Shown: positions 12,523-26,742 of the stretch, piece after piece
Layout of the letters: each line of letters opens with the position of its first letter
Position numbering within the stretch: the stretch's first letter is position 1
Origin: Strigamia acuminata
Taxonomy: Eukaryota > Arthropoda > Chilopoda > Geophilomorpha > Linotaeniidae
Assembly: GCA_949358305.1 (NCBI GenBank)
Contig: OX442323.1
Location: forward strand, 9,362,001-9,426,000
Direction of reading: 5' to 3'
Length of the DNA: 64,000 bases
The notes under the pieces: model-generated
The model's input: only the letters and a program-made list of their open reading frames with translations
Database searches by the model: none
Told to the model about the DNA's origin: nothing
Program-made: the position numbers and the translations under genes

Positions 12523-15500
12523 CTACGTGTCGCAAGGAAGATGGCATTCGTTTTTGTGCACCGGTCCTTTTCTATTTCCTCTCAATATCGCGATTTTCTG
12601 CAGACCTTCATCAAAACAACCTGAAACAAACAAAGTTATAATCACTCGCCGGAAATTAATTATCCAGATTAATTACTTTTGAGCCTAGTTACGAGGAAGA
12701 TCTCGCGATCCACATCGAATAATTGTGGCATCGCGGCGATTCCGTGCTCCACTCGGTACAGTCGGTTCAAATAGCCCGTGAAACTGTAAACAAAAGCGTT
12801 GCAGCCGCAAGAACCGACGACGAGCCATTGGAAATCGCGAGTCGTGACCCAGTGCAGGTCTGTGGGACATTCGAGGTTGAGTATTTGTTTGGAATGACTA
12901 ATGTACGAGGGAGGGGAAAATTCCACCAGTTGGATTTGAGCTAAAATGCAAAGATTGGTTGAATTAATCGACGACGAATCCAAAGTCGAACGTACTTTTT
13001 GTCAGGAATGTCACGTGATATGGTAAATGCCGTTGATGTTGACTCGGGGCAGAAATTTGACGGATTTCGGGCAGATCTTGGATGCTGAATTTGGCCTCGA
13101 GACGACGCATTTGCTCGTTGAAGCTGTACATTGCGATCAAACTGATGCCGTTGTATTGACTGGCGACTGCAAACTGGAGAAAAATGATGTCAACAAAAAG
13201 CTTGTTTGAAATTGCAAGTTGTGCTTTGCTACCAGTCGGTGGGAATCGATTAGTTGTACGTGGTAGATGTCGTACGGTTCGGGTTTCCGTATCAGCGCAT
13301 TTGGTTCGTTTATATTTTGCACATGAATTTCGTTTTTTATTCCAAAGATTGCGTAGATTTGGTTTCGCGTAATCGCTATTTGCACGTTTTTCGACCGTGT
13401 GCATTGTAAAGGAATCGAGGCGGTTTCTTTCAATTGGATCGCCGACCACCGTTGTGGAAGTGTCAACGTTATTATCTGGAGAGTGAGAGAGAGAGAAAAG
13501 GGGGAAACGTTTAAAACAAGAAAAGAATGGCATTTGTTTAGTTACCTCGATCGCTTGTATTAAACCATCGCGACATTCCCCCGAGTGGGCGAGAAACAAG
13601 ACAATTTCGCGTCTGTTTGAATTGATTTTGGAAGAAATATGAAAAAATGTTGGGTTAATGCGCGATTAAAATGTAAAACGTACCGGATCAGATCCTGGTG
13701 GGTGTTCAATTCGATTTTTAACCAATTTTGTGGATTTGGTAAAGAAATCGTTTGGATTAGAGTGAATTTTTCGCTGTTTCTAAAGACGAAAAGGATTAAA
13801 TTTAGGTTTGACAGTTCACTAATTTCGTTTTACTTTTGCCACGCGTAGAGAAAAATATGTCCGTTGTCGACTACTAGAAAACTCATGACGCCATTCGTCA
13901 ATTTTAAATCCAGTGAAATGATTCTTTTGGAGGAAATATGTAACATCTGGAGAACGTGGAGCGGGCCTAATGGACGGTAGGCCTCTATATAAAATATAAA
14001 TATAACTAAATTAAAAAACTAGCGCGGAAAATAAATGTAGAAAATGAGGAATACTTTGGAGCAGGGCGTCGTACGATTCGAGTTTGGCGCACACGCCATC
14101 TTTTATCAACTGCAGCTTCCCAGCACCGATTTCCATTTGGTTTATCACGAGATCGTAGTTGCTTCGAAACAGGTTAAATTCTCTTTCCACTGAAACGATA
14201 CGGATGTTTTTTGTTATAAACATTTTGCACGATTTTTATTTTTCGTACGAGGAGTGACGTAAACACTACGATGAGACGTGGTTAGCACGCTCGTTTGGTT
14301 GGTGAATGTAAACGTTCCGCTTAATATAGTTTCGCTGGTTATTTTCAAATTGGCGCGATGATGACAAACAGTGATTGGTTCGTTGGTCTCTGGAATGACC
14401 CAGAGTGGCGCTTCGACCAATCGCATGTTGCGCAACATTTGTTTTTCTTGCTCGTTGAAAATGTAGAGTCGCTTAGCGGCAGCGCCACAGAAGCTGTGAC
14501 CGCGGTAAATCAAGTAGCAGCCGTTCATGAAATAGACGAACTCTTTTTCGCCTATTAAGGATGAAATAAGTTGAGAAAAAAATAAAAATCAATCAATTTG
14601 TGAGGTACTAACATGGATATTGCAGGGGGACGGTCAATAATTTTTGTACTAGTTGTTGAAACGGAACTGGGGCCATGTTGACGGTTCCTGAAATGTGCAA
14701 TGATTGGCGCCATCTTGGTGCGCGGATGCCATTTTGAAATTGTTTGGGGCCTATATTGAAAGTGAAAGGTTTTATCTTTTATTCATTTATTTTTTTGCTT
14801 TTTACCTGTAATTTGTTGAAGTCTATTAACGGTTACGATTTTCGAGAGATCGATTTCGTTGAGTGAACTTTGCAAAGTGACGTCGTGGTCGAAAATGAGT
14901 TTTTTGAAACGACTTTGATCCGTGAAGACTAAAGGGGACCTTTCGTCCATCAAAATGGCTTCCTCTTCCCACCGTTTGACATCGACGCCCATAAAAAGTC
15001 CTTCGATCTTTTAAAGAATTAAATTAAATTTCATTTTGATTTTTGGATTTTTTTTTGTTAAAAACAACTCACTTCCAAGTTTCTCACTACAACTTTTTCC
15101 AACACTTTGAAATTTTCAATTTGTTGCTTTTTTTTATCCAATCTCATAATATCGTCGAGGTAAATGTCGTTCATTTTACCCGTGATGACGATACTGTTGA
15201 AACTGACCGAATTGACAAATGTGATTGGTGCGGTCACCTTTGCCATCTTGTTTCTAGAATTTAAAATAATTCCAAAAATTAGAAATTATAAATTTTTAAG
15301 CCAAAATATTTTTCGGTCGTCGTACGTTTTCATAATCTTGGATTCCCACTCTGGCAGATTGAATTGATTGACGTAAGAAGTTTTAACTAGATCGATATTG
15401 CCTCGTATTTGAACATCAGCGAGTACGACTTTGTTTGTAAACGTTAAAGGAGCCCGGATCTCTTGCTCGCCCTCGATCGTCATTACGTTGTTGTAAATAT

Positions 15501-18500
15501 AAACCAAATTAACGTCGTTCAATAACCCGCGAATTTGAAAATCAACTCGCTTGGCTGAAAAATGAAAATAAATTAAATTAAATAAATAAATTAAGACAAA
15601 ATTATATCAATTACTCGGATTGTATAAAACGGTGTTGAGGACGACATTTCCCGTCATCACTACATCTTCGTCGATGAACCAAGCTTGCGTCATCAATCGC
15701 GTCAAGTTGTGGCCAGACACCAAACCTATATTTGGTTTGAAAACATTTAGACGACGTAAAATTAATATTTACACATTCATTTACACACCTTCGATCGAGA
15801 TGTTATTCTTAACGTGCAAGTTGTCCACCGTTAACACTCCGTTGATTTTCTGATCCGAACCTCGTCGTACGATGTTGTTACTCAACTGCGCTAAATGTAT
15901 TCCGTTGACGGTTCCTTCGACTCTCAATTTGTCCATTTTCACTCGATGGAAAGTTTTTGGTCCGTGGATATCAATCTTCTATTAGATATTCATCGACAAA
16001 AAATGAATACGATATATTAAATAATTATTAGTTTTAGGCAATTACTTTGAATTGGTCGAATGTGACCGCATCTTCGCCAAATTTGACACCCTGAAAAAGT
16101 CCCCTCAATTTGACTTGACTCGTAGTCACGTTGCGAAAGTGAAGCTTTTGCGGGAGTTTCGGGTCACTCGTGAAGACGACTGGCGAAAATCAATCAAGAT
16201 GGGTTTCATTTAGCATAATTAATGTGAACAAACGTACCGTTTTGGAAAAATTCCGTAATATCGATATTATCGATTCGTTTCGTTCGCAAATGCCGCACGA
16301 ACACGTCCGAATTGATTTCCAAACATCTCCGTTCGTCCAGGTGCAAAGCGTTTGCGAATAGATCAACGATGTTAATATTGTCCACAATTCCTGCAAATTA
16401 GCATCGATTAAATTAAAACATCAATTAATATTAACATCAATTACTCGTTTCGAGGGCTTCTATTCTCACGTCCACATCAAATGTCGTCTTGCTGTTAATT
16501 ATATTAGTTTGATCGATTAAAACGACGTCGTCAACAAATTGGTCGAGATTCGAATCCTTCAAGAAAATATCGCCAACAACCTACAATTTAAAAAGTAAAT
16601 AAATAAATAATTAAAATTCATAACTCGACTGCAATTACGTGCAAATCGTTGTATCCGCTTCGATTTTCTCCGATATTGACAACACCGACGAACTTTTTCG
16701 GAGCTGTCAGCACCTGGTCGCTCGTCGTCGTCAAAGTGTCGTCGAACCACGCTCGGACCTCTTTTCCGTTCAAACCATGTCGGATCGAGGTGTTTTCAAA
16801 AACGCCCATTTCACGAACAGTCACAACCTCTTGGAAAGTCACTTTGCTCTTTATCTCGGCGTCTTCGTCGATCTTGACGAGATCCGCCAATTTGAAGCCG
16901 TTTATGCTGTCGGTGACGAAACTGTCGCGCTGCACGACGATCGCGTCGGTGAATTTCTTGGAGGCTTTGACGGTCTGGTTGCCGCTCGTCATGAGAACAT
17001 TTTGAAGCAGTTTATTGAGGTCGACGTCGTTGATGGTTCCCCTGACAGTGACATCGTCTACGAAAACTACGTGGTGAAACACTTTTCTGTTCAATACCAA
17101 TTTGCCGGCATCTCGAACGGGCACTAGATGGCGCAAAACGACGGGCGGCAAATCCAAATTCTGCTCGAAGTGAGTTACTTCGCTGAACCGAACGTGGCCG
17201 CCGAATTCATAGTCTCGGTTGGTTTTCACCGTTTCGTACAGAAGGCGATGCATGTCGGAGGGAATCTGGCCCGCAACGTGCAGATTTTCCACCCAAACCC
17301 GGAAAAAGGAAGCGTTCACGAGCGGCACGACTTCGCCTAAACAAACGAAAAAATTCCAATTTTAAAATATAATAAATATAAAAAAAACAATAAAAAAAAC
17401 CCACTTTTGATTTTCTTCGTTATTTCGCTCAAATTATATCCATTCACGTATCCGGAGACATTGAGATGATGTTCAAATTCGACGTGTCCGAACGACTTCT
17501 CGCCAAATACGACTTGGTCGTCGCTTCTCGTCATGATGTGGTAGCGATCCACTTGGACGCCATTGATCGTACCGCTCACGTCGATTTTCCTCAATTGCAA
17601 CGCTTGATTCAACTCCAAATTCAAGTTCCACGGACCACGTTCTAGCAGCACCAAATCTCGGGGCACCGAAACGCCATTCAATCGGCCGTCGATAACCAAA
17701 CCTTTGTCGAAAGTCACGCGATCGAATTGCATTTCGTGCGAAAACCTCATGTTCGAGTTGATTGGAATTACTTGGGAGAACATTGTTGCGACGTCCACCC
17801 CGGACAGCAGACCCTCGGGAATGAGGTCTCCCACAACTAACACGTCATTCGTCATCGTTTTGCGGCCCTTGATGATCGCCCGCGAGTCCAGTCGCACGGT
17901 TTCGTTGACGAACCACGACCAAGGAATGCCTCCGACGCGAACATCGCCGATTAAGTCGACCGAAACGAAGTAAATGTCGCTGTGGAAGCGCGTTTCGCTT
18001 TGGATCACCTGATGGTCGCGCGTGAGCAAAATGTGCTCGGGTCGAATTCGGTTGATGGTACGCCCGATTTTCAAGTCGTTTCGGACGGAAATCGAGTGTC
18101 GGAACGTCTTCAAAGCCGTGAAATTGTTTGGTTTGTCAAGGAAAACCACTTCCGCGGGTATTCTGACGGTATTGAGGGTTCCGCGAAGAGAAACGTCCTG
18201 GCGGAACACGATGTGCTCGAAATGCAAACGTCTCGTTTCGTCCGGGACTCGAAGCGCGGACAGTTGCACGACGGTCGATAGGAATTGGCAGAAGAGGCGG
18301 TCGTTGACGACGTTGAACTGGATGTCCCGAGTGGTCAACTTGTCGACCCGGATGTGGTTGACGACGACTGCGTGGCGGATTACCTGTCGCGCGCTTTTCT
18401 TGAGGTAATTTTCCAGGTGTTCGGGAAGCAGCGACAACTTTTCCACGACGAATTTCCGTCGATTGCCGATCACGTGTCGATATACGTTCGTGTCTTTCAC

Positions 18501-20363
18501 CACCATTTTCTGCAGTTTCAATTGTTTTATGTCCACAGATTTGAAATGTTTGGATCCGCGCAATTGCTGACTCTGGGTCAACGACGCCATTCTTCGTTTG
18601 GATACTTCCAGCTCTCTGCGTCTTGCGGCGAAAGCGCGCATCTTTAGGTGCATTTCGCGGCATTCGTGCAACGCCCGCGATCGCAGCGCGTCCGCAGACT
18701 GGACGACGAAGTTCAATTGGATCAACTGCACCTTCCCGTTGGTCGGAACCGCCACCTCGCTCGATTGGCCGATCATGGCGTTGCCCAGGACGACTTTGTG
18801 GTTCTGCTGGATCAAATGGACGGGAAGTTCCGTCCAAGTTCCGTCGATCAGTTGGAACAGCCTGTCGGGGGATTGAGAGCTTTGCAGGTGCAGAATGTGT
18901 TGGTTTTGCGGCCCCTTGAGCGTCGTCCACTGCATGGCGCAGTCGGTTCGGATGACTTGGTACTTGACGAAGAACAAGCCGTTGAAACGGAGGATCGTCG
19001 AGTCCACTCGGTTGATGATTTGTTTGCGTTGCACCCGGAAGTTGTAGGCGATGGCCAAATAGAGCTCGGTTTGTCCATTGATGAAATGCACGTCGCTCAC
19101 GGACCATCCGCGGACTCGCTGAATCAGTTTGATCTGCCCGTGCGACATTCTAAAATGAAAAGAAAATTTTTATTTTTGTTTTATTTATTTACTTCAATAC
19201 TTACTCGTAGATTAGAACGGTGGATTCGACGTTTGTTTCTCCGAATGTTTGGTTGACGACGGCTAGGAAGGTTCTGCCCATGAGCGAGGCTGCATCCACG
19301 CTCGTTGACTGCGACGCTACGATGTTGGCGATTTTGGTAAAGGCGACACCGGTCCATTTGTACACTTTCACTTCGCTGGATGCTGAAAAATGAGTCGTCA
19401 GTAACGGAAATGAGTCGATAAATGTTACTCACTTTTGGGAACGATTAATTTCGAGTAATCTTGGTGGAGTTTGTTGAGTCTTTTCCACCGAACGACGCTC
19501 GACTGCATGAGATACGAGTGGTCGCCAGATTTGAATGACTTCCATTTTGTAACGCCCGTTGTAGCAAAACTCTAAGAAATATTCAAGGTTTTATTAAGGT
19601 TTTAAATGAAAAATCGTAATTTCGCACCTGAATCAAATTAATTTCCTGCTTTTCGTTGATCCGGTAAAGCTTGGAACTGCGTTTTTTAAAATCCAACAAT
19701 TTATCTGCGGTATTGATCGCGAAAATAAAGTAAGCCTCGTTATCGATAACGAAACCTTCGACACCAATGGCGCTGGGAGTCTGCTTAAAAAAATCATTTT
19801 TTTTTTAAATATAAATTTATCTAAAAACTAATAATTTACCGTAATATTAGTGAAAAATTTGTATTTTCCAGTTGCATCGTCCCGTATCCAAACGGGATTC
19901 ATGACACTCGTCTTAGAACCATCGAAATTTCTCTTGGCGGCGCCGACCAAGTACAAGTCGCGAGACGTCTCGATATACGTGACGGCGGAGATTACGGCTG
20001 GGGCCGTAATTTGTGAATCAATTTCCACACCCTCCAGAATTAACGAATCTAAAAAGTCAAGAAATATTAAAAAATTAAATAAAAATAACTCTAAAACAAT
20101 GCGTTGATTTGAAATGTAAAACAGCAGCTACCTTGTTTATTTCTTCCTGGGTTTAAAATAGCTCTTTTATCGCGCGGGTTCGACTCGGATGTGTTGACGA
20201 CCTTGGCCTTGATTTCGTTTAATCGTTCTCGCAAAAGCAGTTGGGTCGTCTCGGAAAATTGATTCAGGGAATTTAAATAGACGGAAAAAATCTCCGAGCC
20301 GTTGCTCCATGAGAAATAAATGGTTAATAGTAAGAGAAGTTTGTGCAAGCCGAAGACCAACAT
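12523..20363 (-). CDS. Large secreted protein with EAR-type repeats at both ends and a tandem ~60-residue repeat array
   Basis: Start at 20363 gives a signal peptide (MLVFGLHKLLLLLTIYFSW). An in-frame ATG at 20414 is possible. The N-terminal exons carry EAR/EPTP-like units (pattern xYLAIAx...ILRFNGxFFVKYQVIxTxxAxxW), as in LGI and TSPEAR propellers. A basic helical linker follows (RSRALHECREMHLKMRAF..). Then a long array of units of about 60 residues spans roughly 15-18 kb, each with a pattern like V-G-x-I/V-N-G-V-x-L..L....D-Q-x-I-x-G-x-K-x-F. The exon at about 17402-19148 alone encodes some 600 residues. The C-terminal exons return to propeller-like strands (FLVVDNGHIFLYAW, FQWLVVGSCGCNAFVYSFTGYL). 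The last exon ends with a Cys-containing tail (SCFDEGLQK..NECHLPCDT) at 12523. Presumably extracellular adhesion or matrix, perhaps eggshell. I cannot name an ortholog. Confidence 0.75.
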
Positions 20364-20710
20364 CCTCGTATCGACGCCAAAACCGAATGCGACGCAAAAG
20401 AAGCTCCCAACCACGATGTAAACTCGGTTTTAATGGTCACATGAGCCCAAAATTTGCATATTTAAAATAGAAGACACGCTTTTAATTTAACTATAATTAT
20501 AAAAGTTTTTTTTGTATATTATTTATTAATAACTTATATCTCTCTATGCTTCATTTCACTGGAATAAATTCTTTTATTTTGCATATTTTTATATTTTTAT
20601 TCATTATATTTTTACTGCATAAAATGATTTTTTTAAATATTTTATTTAAATATTATATAAAAATAAATTGTTGCAAAAAAAGGTATAATTTGCTATGTTT
20701 ATCGTATATA

Positions 20711-21713
20711 TCATTCGTGATTCGACACTTTGCCATCGACGCCAAAATAGCTTTTAAAAACATATCCGCACTCGTGTTTCTCCAAATAGTGGAAAAACTC
20801 TCCCATGTCCATGTGGTACTCTCGTCCCGGCCCACGTCGCACCTCGAAAGCCACTTCTTCAAACGTCTGGAATCGTCTCAAACTCGCCTCGCAATCGCCG
20901 TCACTCATAGGAACCATTTCCTTCATCTTACACATGATTTTCTTCCATTGCATACTTTTAATCTGCAAATAAAAAAGATAAAAATTCAAATCAAAAATGA
21001 TATCCAAATTATTAATTACTTTATCCCAAAATTCGGTGCAAACGCATTCGTATCCCTCGGCACAAATAATTCCTGGCTTTCCTGGAAGACAGAAACCGGT
21101 GAGATCGAGTTCTTTGGCTAAATCCAAAATAGTTCTTCGTTTCATCTTGTTATAAATATGATGACTATAGATCCAAAAACGAGCAAACTGCGACTGTTCG
21201 GCGATCGGCGCGCACGTTTGCGGCTCCAGTTCGCCGCTCGCGCTCGCCTCGGACGAAACGTAGCTGGTCGCGCACTCCTGGAGCCACTGCACGATAGAAT
21301 AGACGCACACTTCGCCTTTTTCGAGCTTGTTCACGTACTCGAGCAGATCCTGGTTGACCCGGTGCTGTTGGATGCGGTCGAGTTGCTGCGATCGGACGTA
21401 AACTTCGGGCTCGGTCTCCGGGTAGTCGTGCGGGAACGAGCAGGCCAGTTCCAATTTCATCTGGAATGGGAGAAAAATCAATCATTCGGGGTGCAAACGC
21501 CTCGTGTCGTGGGTGACGCACACTTTGATCGAGTTGCAGGTGAATTACGAAATCGATCCGCGGTGGCAATTTGGCCAATTTCTTCTCCACGTATTCGTTG
21601 ACATCGGCCACTACCGACGGGTCGTCCACTTGCAGTTCCATCGGGAACATGCTCTGCAACATGTCGAGCTCGTTGAGTTGCAATCGCAGCGTTTCTACCA
21701 GTTGATTGTCCAT
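20711..21713 (-). CDS. RWDD2: RWDD2-family protein (RWD domain + DUF1115)
   Basis: Exons 21522-21713, 21020-21460 and 20711-20962 sum to 885 bases, giving 294 residues (family about 290-320). Start MDNQLVETLRLQL at 21713; a longer in-frame start at 21749 exists but lacks family support. Residues 1-120 form an RWD domain (LNELDMLQSMFP, then FPHDYPETEPEVYVRS with the conserved YPxxxP turn). The second half is the DUF1115 signature: SHHIYNKMKRRTILDLAKEL, TGFCLPGKPGIICAEG and KEMVPMSDGD. Family function is poorly known; RWD domains mediate protein contacts. RWDD2A and RWDD2B cannot be told apart here. Confidence 0.9.
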
Positions 21714-22008
21714 TTTCCTGTTTGTCAAGGCTGCGCTCGCTGCTCGCACGTCAGCACGTGTTTGTGTATATTTTTCTGGGCGATCGCGCGACCACTCGTG
21801 TCAGGATTTCACGGTGTTACGAGACGTGGTTACGTCATCCGGTCGATTAGTTTTTCCACGTTTTGTGTTAGGCTCCGACTGGGAATTGAAATTGATTTTT
21901 ATTATTATTTCGTGTTTGTTTTGAATCAAAATTTAATAAAATCTTTTAAAATGATGTAACGTGGTTTTAGTTTTTACCGCGTGGGGTCCATGGAGCTGTT
22001 TTGGGAAA
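21714..22008. promoter_or_regulatory. Bidirectional promoter region RWDD2 / MRPS18B
   Basis: 295 bases separate the divergent start codons. No TATA box is evident. A CACGTG E-box lies at about 21754 in TCAGCACGTGTTTG. The assignment comes from gene geometry. Confidence 0.5.
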
Positions 22009-22945
22009 ATGGCGTCTTCCTTGCGGAGTGTTTTTCGAGCTGTTGTTTACGATGGATCTAAATTCGGCATCTTTAAACAAAACCACGTAAGACAAAATCA
22101 TCCAAACATTCAATAGCATTTGTTAATAAACTGATTTTTTTTTTAATTAATAGAATGCACTAATAAATTCGAGGCATTTTTGTGAGGCGAAAATTGAGGC
22201 TGTGGCCGACACTTTGGATTCGGTCGGAATAGAAGAACAAAATCAGAGCGCCGAGGTCTCAAATAAAAAAATCAGAAAGACTATACCGCTCGAAACAAGT
22301 TTAAGATACATGGAAAGCACTGGTAAATATTCCGAGAGAATTTTTAAACTAAATGAATTTTTTTTCTAATTATTTTTTTTTCTAATGTAAACAGCTTACA
22401 AAGAAACGTACGGCGATAATCTGGTGTGGAAAGAATATCGGAGGAATTTCAAGGGTGCGTGGGCCCCGAAGAGAACGCGCAAAACGTGCATTGTAATTAA
22501 TGATTGGTCGCAATTTTCGTCAATTTCCGATTAAATTTATTTATTTTTGAGCAGAGAGGCGGAGAAATGGCGACTGGAAATCCGTGTCCGATATGCAGGG
22601 ACGAATATTTAGTGTTGGATTATACGGTACGAAATTTAATTGGATGTGCGAACAATTTTTTTTTATTTTAAATTAATATTTTTTCTAATAGAATTTGAAA
22701 TTGCTCCAACAATTTCTATCGCCAATCACGGGCGAGGTTTTGGAAACGAAAACAACGGGAATTTGTAGGAAGAAACAAGAAGAGTTGGAAGTCGCCGTCA
22801 TTAAAGCGATCGATTATGGTAAATTATTTTGTTTAGTTAATTAATCGATTGATGAAATTGATTTATTGATATTTTTGAAGGTTATTTGACTTGCGAAGTA
22901 CCGCACAGGTTGTACAACTACGAGGACTATTATCCACAAAAATGA
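22009..22945 (+). CDS. MRPS18B: Mitochondrial small-subunit ribosomal protein bS18m-type (MRPS18B)
   Basis: Six exons (22009-22086, 22154-22322, 22395-22492, 22555-22626, 22692-22818, 22881-22945) give 202 residues. The N-terminus [13 protein letters not shown] is basic and suits mitochondrial import. The core has [18 protein letters not shown], then [32 protein letters not shown] and [11 protein letters not shown], the S18 fold with its Cys pairs. Among the three metazoan S18 paralogs, the [13 protein letters not shown] lead-in and the 'NPCPICRD' box point to S18B. The end is [10 protein letters not shown]. Length is a little under the vertebrate protein (258), mostly from the C-terminus. 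Confidence 0.92.
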
Positions 22946-25900
22946 AATCGTCGAGTCAAATTTATTAGTTAAAAAAAACAAGAAATTGTAAGTTTTCCTT
23001 TTTGTTATTTACTTCATAAAAATAAGAAAACAAATGCCATTGGTAAATAGCGCCATCTGTTACCAATCGCGGGGTACTAGTAACGCGGCCATTTTGTTGT
23101 TGGGTTGTGAGATTTTGAATTTCTAGTGTATCTCGTTGAGAATATTCGATTTAAAATGAATAAAACGAAACGAAATAAAATGTATTCAAATTTTCATTCT
23201 CATTTAACGAGCGTGACGGAAAGGTCTACTAATCGATGATCGCACGGCTAAAGTTCAGTTATCCAAGGTGATTAAGTCATTAAGTCATTAGACAGCAATG
23301 TAATGGAAAATATAGACGCATTGAAATCTTTCTCGGAACAAACTGATATGATTTAATCGCGAATTGCGAATTGTGATGTAAATCTTAGAGGACTGGGGCT
23401 GGGGCGTGTCCGACGGGGGCAGCGAAGGTATTTCCATCGTATTTCTACGTTGCGACCTTTGATCTAGTGTCTGTCTGACTCCTCATCAGTATTCACGAGA
23501 AAGAGAAGAACGGCTGTTCGAAATTTCAAATTTGTTGCCTGCATAAAAAAAGGGCAGCGGGGGGCCCCCGAAAGGGACTCGGTTGACGCTGTGACATAGA
23601 TTAGATAGATTTCGTAAGTCAACAGTCAACACAGGTGACGACGAGTCGATACGAAAATGTTTATCATTTTCATTAATTATGAATAGGAGAAGAAAAGTCG
23701 TGACTTGAATTTATTGCGTGAATGTGGTTCTGAGAAATTCGAGGCGTTCTGGATAGAGAAAGAAGGAAAGAAAGAAAGAATGAATAAAGATGATAAATAG
23801 AAACAACGTGGGTTACATTTTTCTCAACGTGCTCGTTCGCAGAAATTGATTTATCAACGGCGCTCTTGTTACGTCATTTTGAAAATGATTTGTTTTTATT
23901 TTTCTCGGAATTTCGAGTGATTTGTGCGGAAATAAAATGGAATTTAATTCAAATAAAATTGCCGTCGTTGGAGGAAATTGCTTAATCAATCAACGGCGCT
24001 CTTACGTCATTTTTAGTAAAACGATGAGGATCCGCCATTTTATTTTTAAATGTTATTTATGTATATTTTATTATTCGAATTTCAATCGTTTAGTGTTTCT
24101 AAAATGTGAAACAGGCCTTCGAACTTTAGTTGGGGCCACATCCGATTACGATAAGAAGATGAGCGAAGATTCAGTTGGTTCGAGTTTGGTTGAGTTTGTG
24201 CGTTTTATTTGACTCGATGCCTCCTCTCCTCGGCCGCGAATGAACTGCGCCGTGCTGCGTGTGCACAGGCGGAGTCAGCTGGTGAGCAGATGCCTTTCAC
24301 TCGCTGGTGGGTGCGCGGCTCCTATACAGTGCGGCGGAATCAGGAATACTCGAATACATATTTATTTATTATTTAACCACTCGGTTCGATTTTGGAACGA
24401 TTCCGAAAAGTGCAACATTTTCGCCGTTTTTTAGATTCGCGTGCCGATCGAGGGGTGTCCCGAAAATGAAGGCGTTCGCGTTCAGATGACGTCTCGTGTT
24501 GGTAAATATCGAAATATTCCATTTGTAAATGATTTCAAATTCTGCCGACAGTCTTGACTGAACCCGATCAAAGCGGTTTGATTTTTTGATGTCTTCATTT
24601 CCAATTGAATTAAGTGGGAAATGAATTCACTTGAACTCAGTTGCGGCCAATTTTTCTCGACAAATTCCATCAGTTTTCGCTTTTTTTCTTTAATTTTTTT
24701 TTTATAAAAAAAATTCTAAATGAATTTCCGCATGTTTTCGGGGTGTGGGTGTCACTAAATTTCGTCTCCGAATTGTAAATAATATTTTTTTGGCAAAAAA
24801 TTGTGCATTTTTTTCTCATGTTTTGAGAATCCTTGGCTGCCTGATAATGGCCTCATTTGCACGAACACGGCGAACCGTGCAGCGAAGCCACGTGTGTTTT
24901 GCCCACAATATTTATTTCGTATTTATAATACTATAGTCGGTAGTCACAGGTGGCGAGTGGTTTGAATTGAACGAGGAAATTAATTGCGCGCGAGAGAAAT
25001 ATTCATTTTTTTTGCTTCGTTCAAGGAGATGAATGAGGAATGTTTGGTTAAATGTTTAATTGTATCTTAAGACGGGTCTGCTAAGGCCATTAGGACAGGA
25101 AATGAGTCATTAGTGAGCGAAAGACAAGGAGAAGAATAAAATAAATTGTGTTGGGAAGGGAAGGAAGGAAAGAACCCATCGGTCGATCGCAATTCGCAAT
25201 AAAAACGGTGCGGATTAAAAAGGAGGGGGGAAATTGATCGAACGAAGTAACGAACCATTCCCATGAATCACGGATCATATCCCACATCCATCTTGGACTT
25301 ATATAGAAATGAATGTATTTTTTTTCTGGGTTTTTTTGAGTGTCATTTGCCCCGTCATTTGGGCTGGGTGCAATCCCACACACACAATAGCGATGGGGAA
25401 GGAAGAATGGGACTCGCAATTCATCCTCGAATAAATAATAATAATTATTTTTATTCTTTTTCATATATAAATATATTTTTTTCCCCCTAAATAAACATGT
25501 TGGGCGTCGTTATGCGGTCACGCCATGTTGTATTAAAATTCCAGTATGGTTTTGTGTATTTCCGGGTCAAACGCAACTGTACTGGAATATTGTTTAAAAT
25601 GGATTCCTTCGGATTAGAAAGAAGAATGGAATTTGTGGAGTTAAAAGCGTTGGGTGCAGAGTGCTGTATTGGATTGATGAAACTTTGCAGCTGCGGTTAA
25701 TTACGACCTATTAAAGGACTTTGACATGAGTTGAACAAGTTATTCACGGGCTCTTATGCGCCCTCGACTCGATTTGATGTGAAATTCGATTGCTTCTTTA
25801 TCGGAGAAGGAAAAAAATGTAAAAAATGTTGATATAAACAAAAGATATATATATTTTTCTTGTTCCGAGACTATAAAAGTTGTAGTCTTGTAAACAAGAT

Positions 25901-26742
25901 GGCCTAAAATGGGGGTCTTTGCTGTTGAACTTGTTTATTGCTTCGTTAACCCCCTTTTTTGTTTTCGTCTTCTCTTATCTCGTCCACTTAGCTCGAATTC
26001 GTCCCTAATTTGGTGATAAAAAAATGTTTTTTTGATATTTATTGGTGGAAACGTTTGATATGATGGCGACGTTTCGAATGCGAGTCGTAATTGGCCTTTT
26101 TACAAGTGGACTCGACTCGAACAAGAGATAAAAGTGGAAAAGTCACTCGAGAATGCTTAGCCCCATTTTTCACTTTCACCCCTCGAGATCATGCTCGAGT
26201 CCCCTCCTCTTCACCACCCCTGCGCGCCGCTCCAGCTGCGATGAATGAAAATAATCACAGGCTCACGTGATCCAATTTCCAGTAACTCTCTCTCATCCCA
26301 AACGAAAAAAAAAAGGAAAACCCCCACAACTCGAGCCGTGTGGGAACTGGCAACTGAATTCATGCGCCCGCCATTTTTTAAATTTTTCAAAAAATTACAA
26401 ATATATCTTATTTTTTATTTTTTTTATTTTTTTTTTCATTTTTTCATTGTCGTTTGGATTTTTTTTGTCATGAATTTTTACGCGTGCTTGAGTAGATAAG
26501 ATGAAATTAATTTTTATCGGCTTAATGGTTTTATTCTTTCAACAGACCGACGCGCAAATGGAACAAATATTTTTTTTTTAATTTTTTTAATTTTTTTTAA
26601 TTTTCCAACTCGTTGAACTTTCACTGCTGCGTTTGTTCCAGTTTTAATTTGTAAAAATGTTTTCCAGTTATGAGCAACCTACTATGGATTCGTGTCACCC
26701 GCAGTGGTCCATTTACACGTTGCTGATACCTGCGATGCCACC
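22946..26742. other. Intergenic / 5' region upstream of DLC1, no gene seen
   Basis: 3.8 kb after MRPS18B, starting with its 3' UTR (AATAAAATG near 23173). No convincing coding frame. A GCGCCATCT motif is at 23050-23058. A GC-rich block near 24220-24330 (CTGCGCCGTGCTGCGTGTGC) and one near 26160-26240 look like promoter or 5' UTR sequence for DLC1, but no splice-linked exon can be proven. The T-rich tracts around 26400-26600 are intronic in character. Confidence 0.5.

Noticed and set aside
14707-14715. GCGCCATCT copy as a regulatory site
   Set aside because: It lies inside a coding exon of the secreted protein (…APRWRQSLHI…), so its presence may be coincidental.
17700-19256. Long plus-strand frames opposite the secreted-protein exon
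   Set aside because: Antisense shadows of a well-supported minus-strand exon with signal peptide, splice phases and protein repeats.
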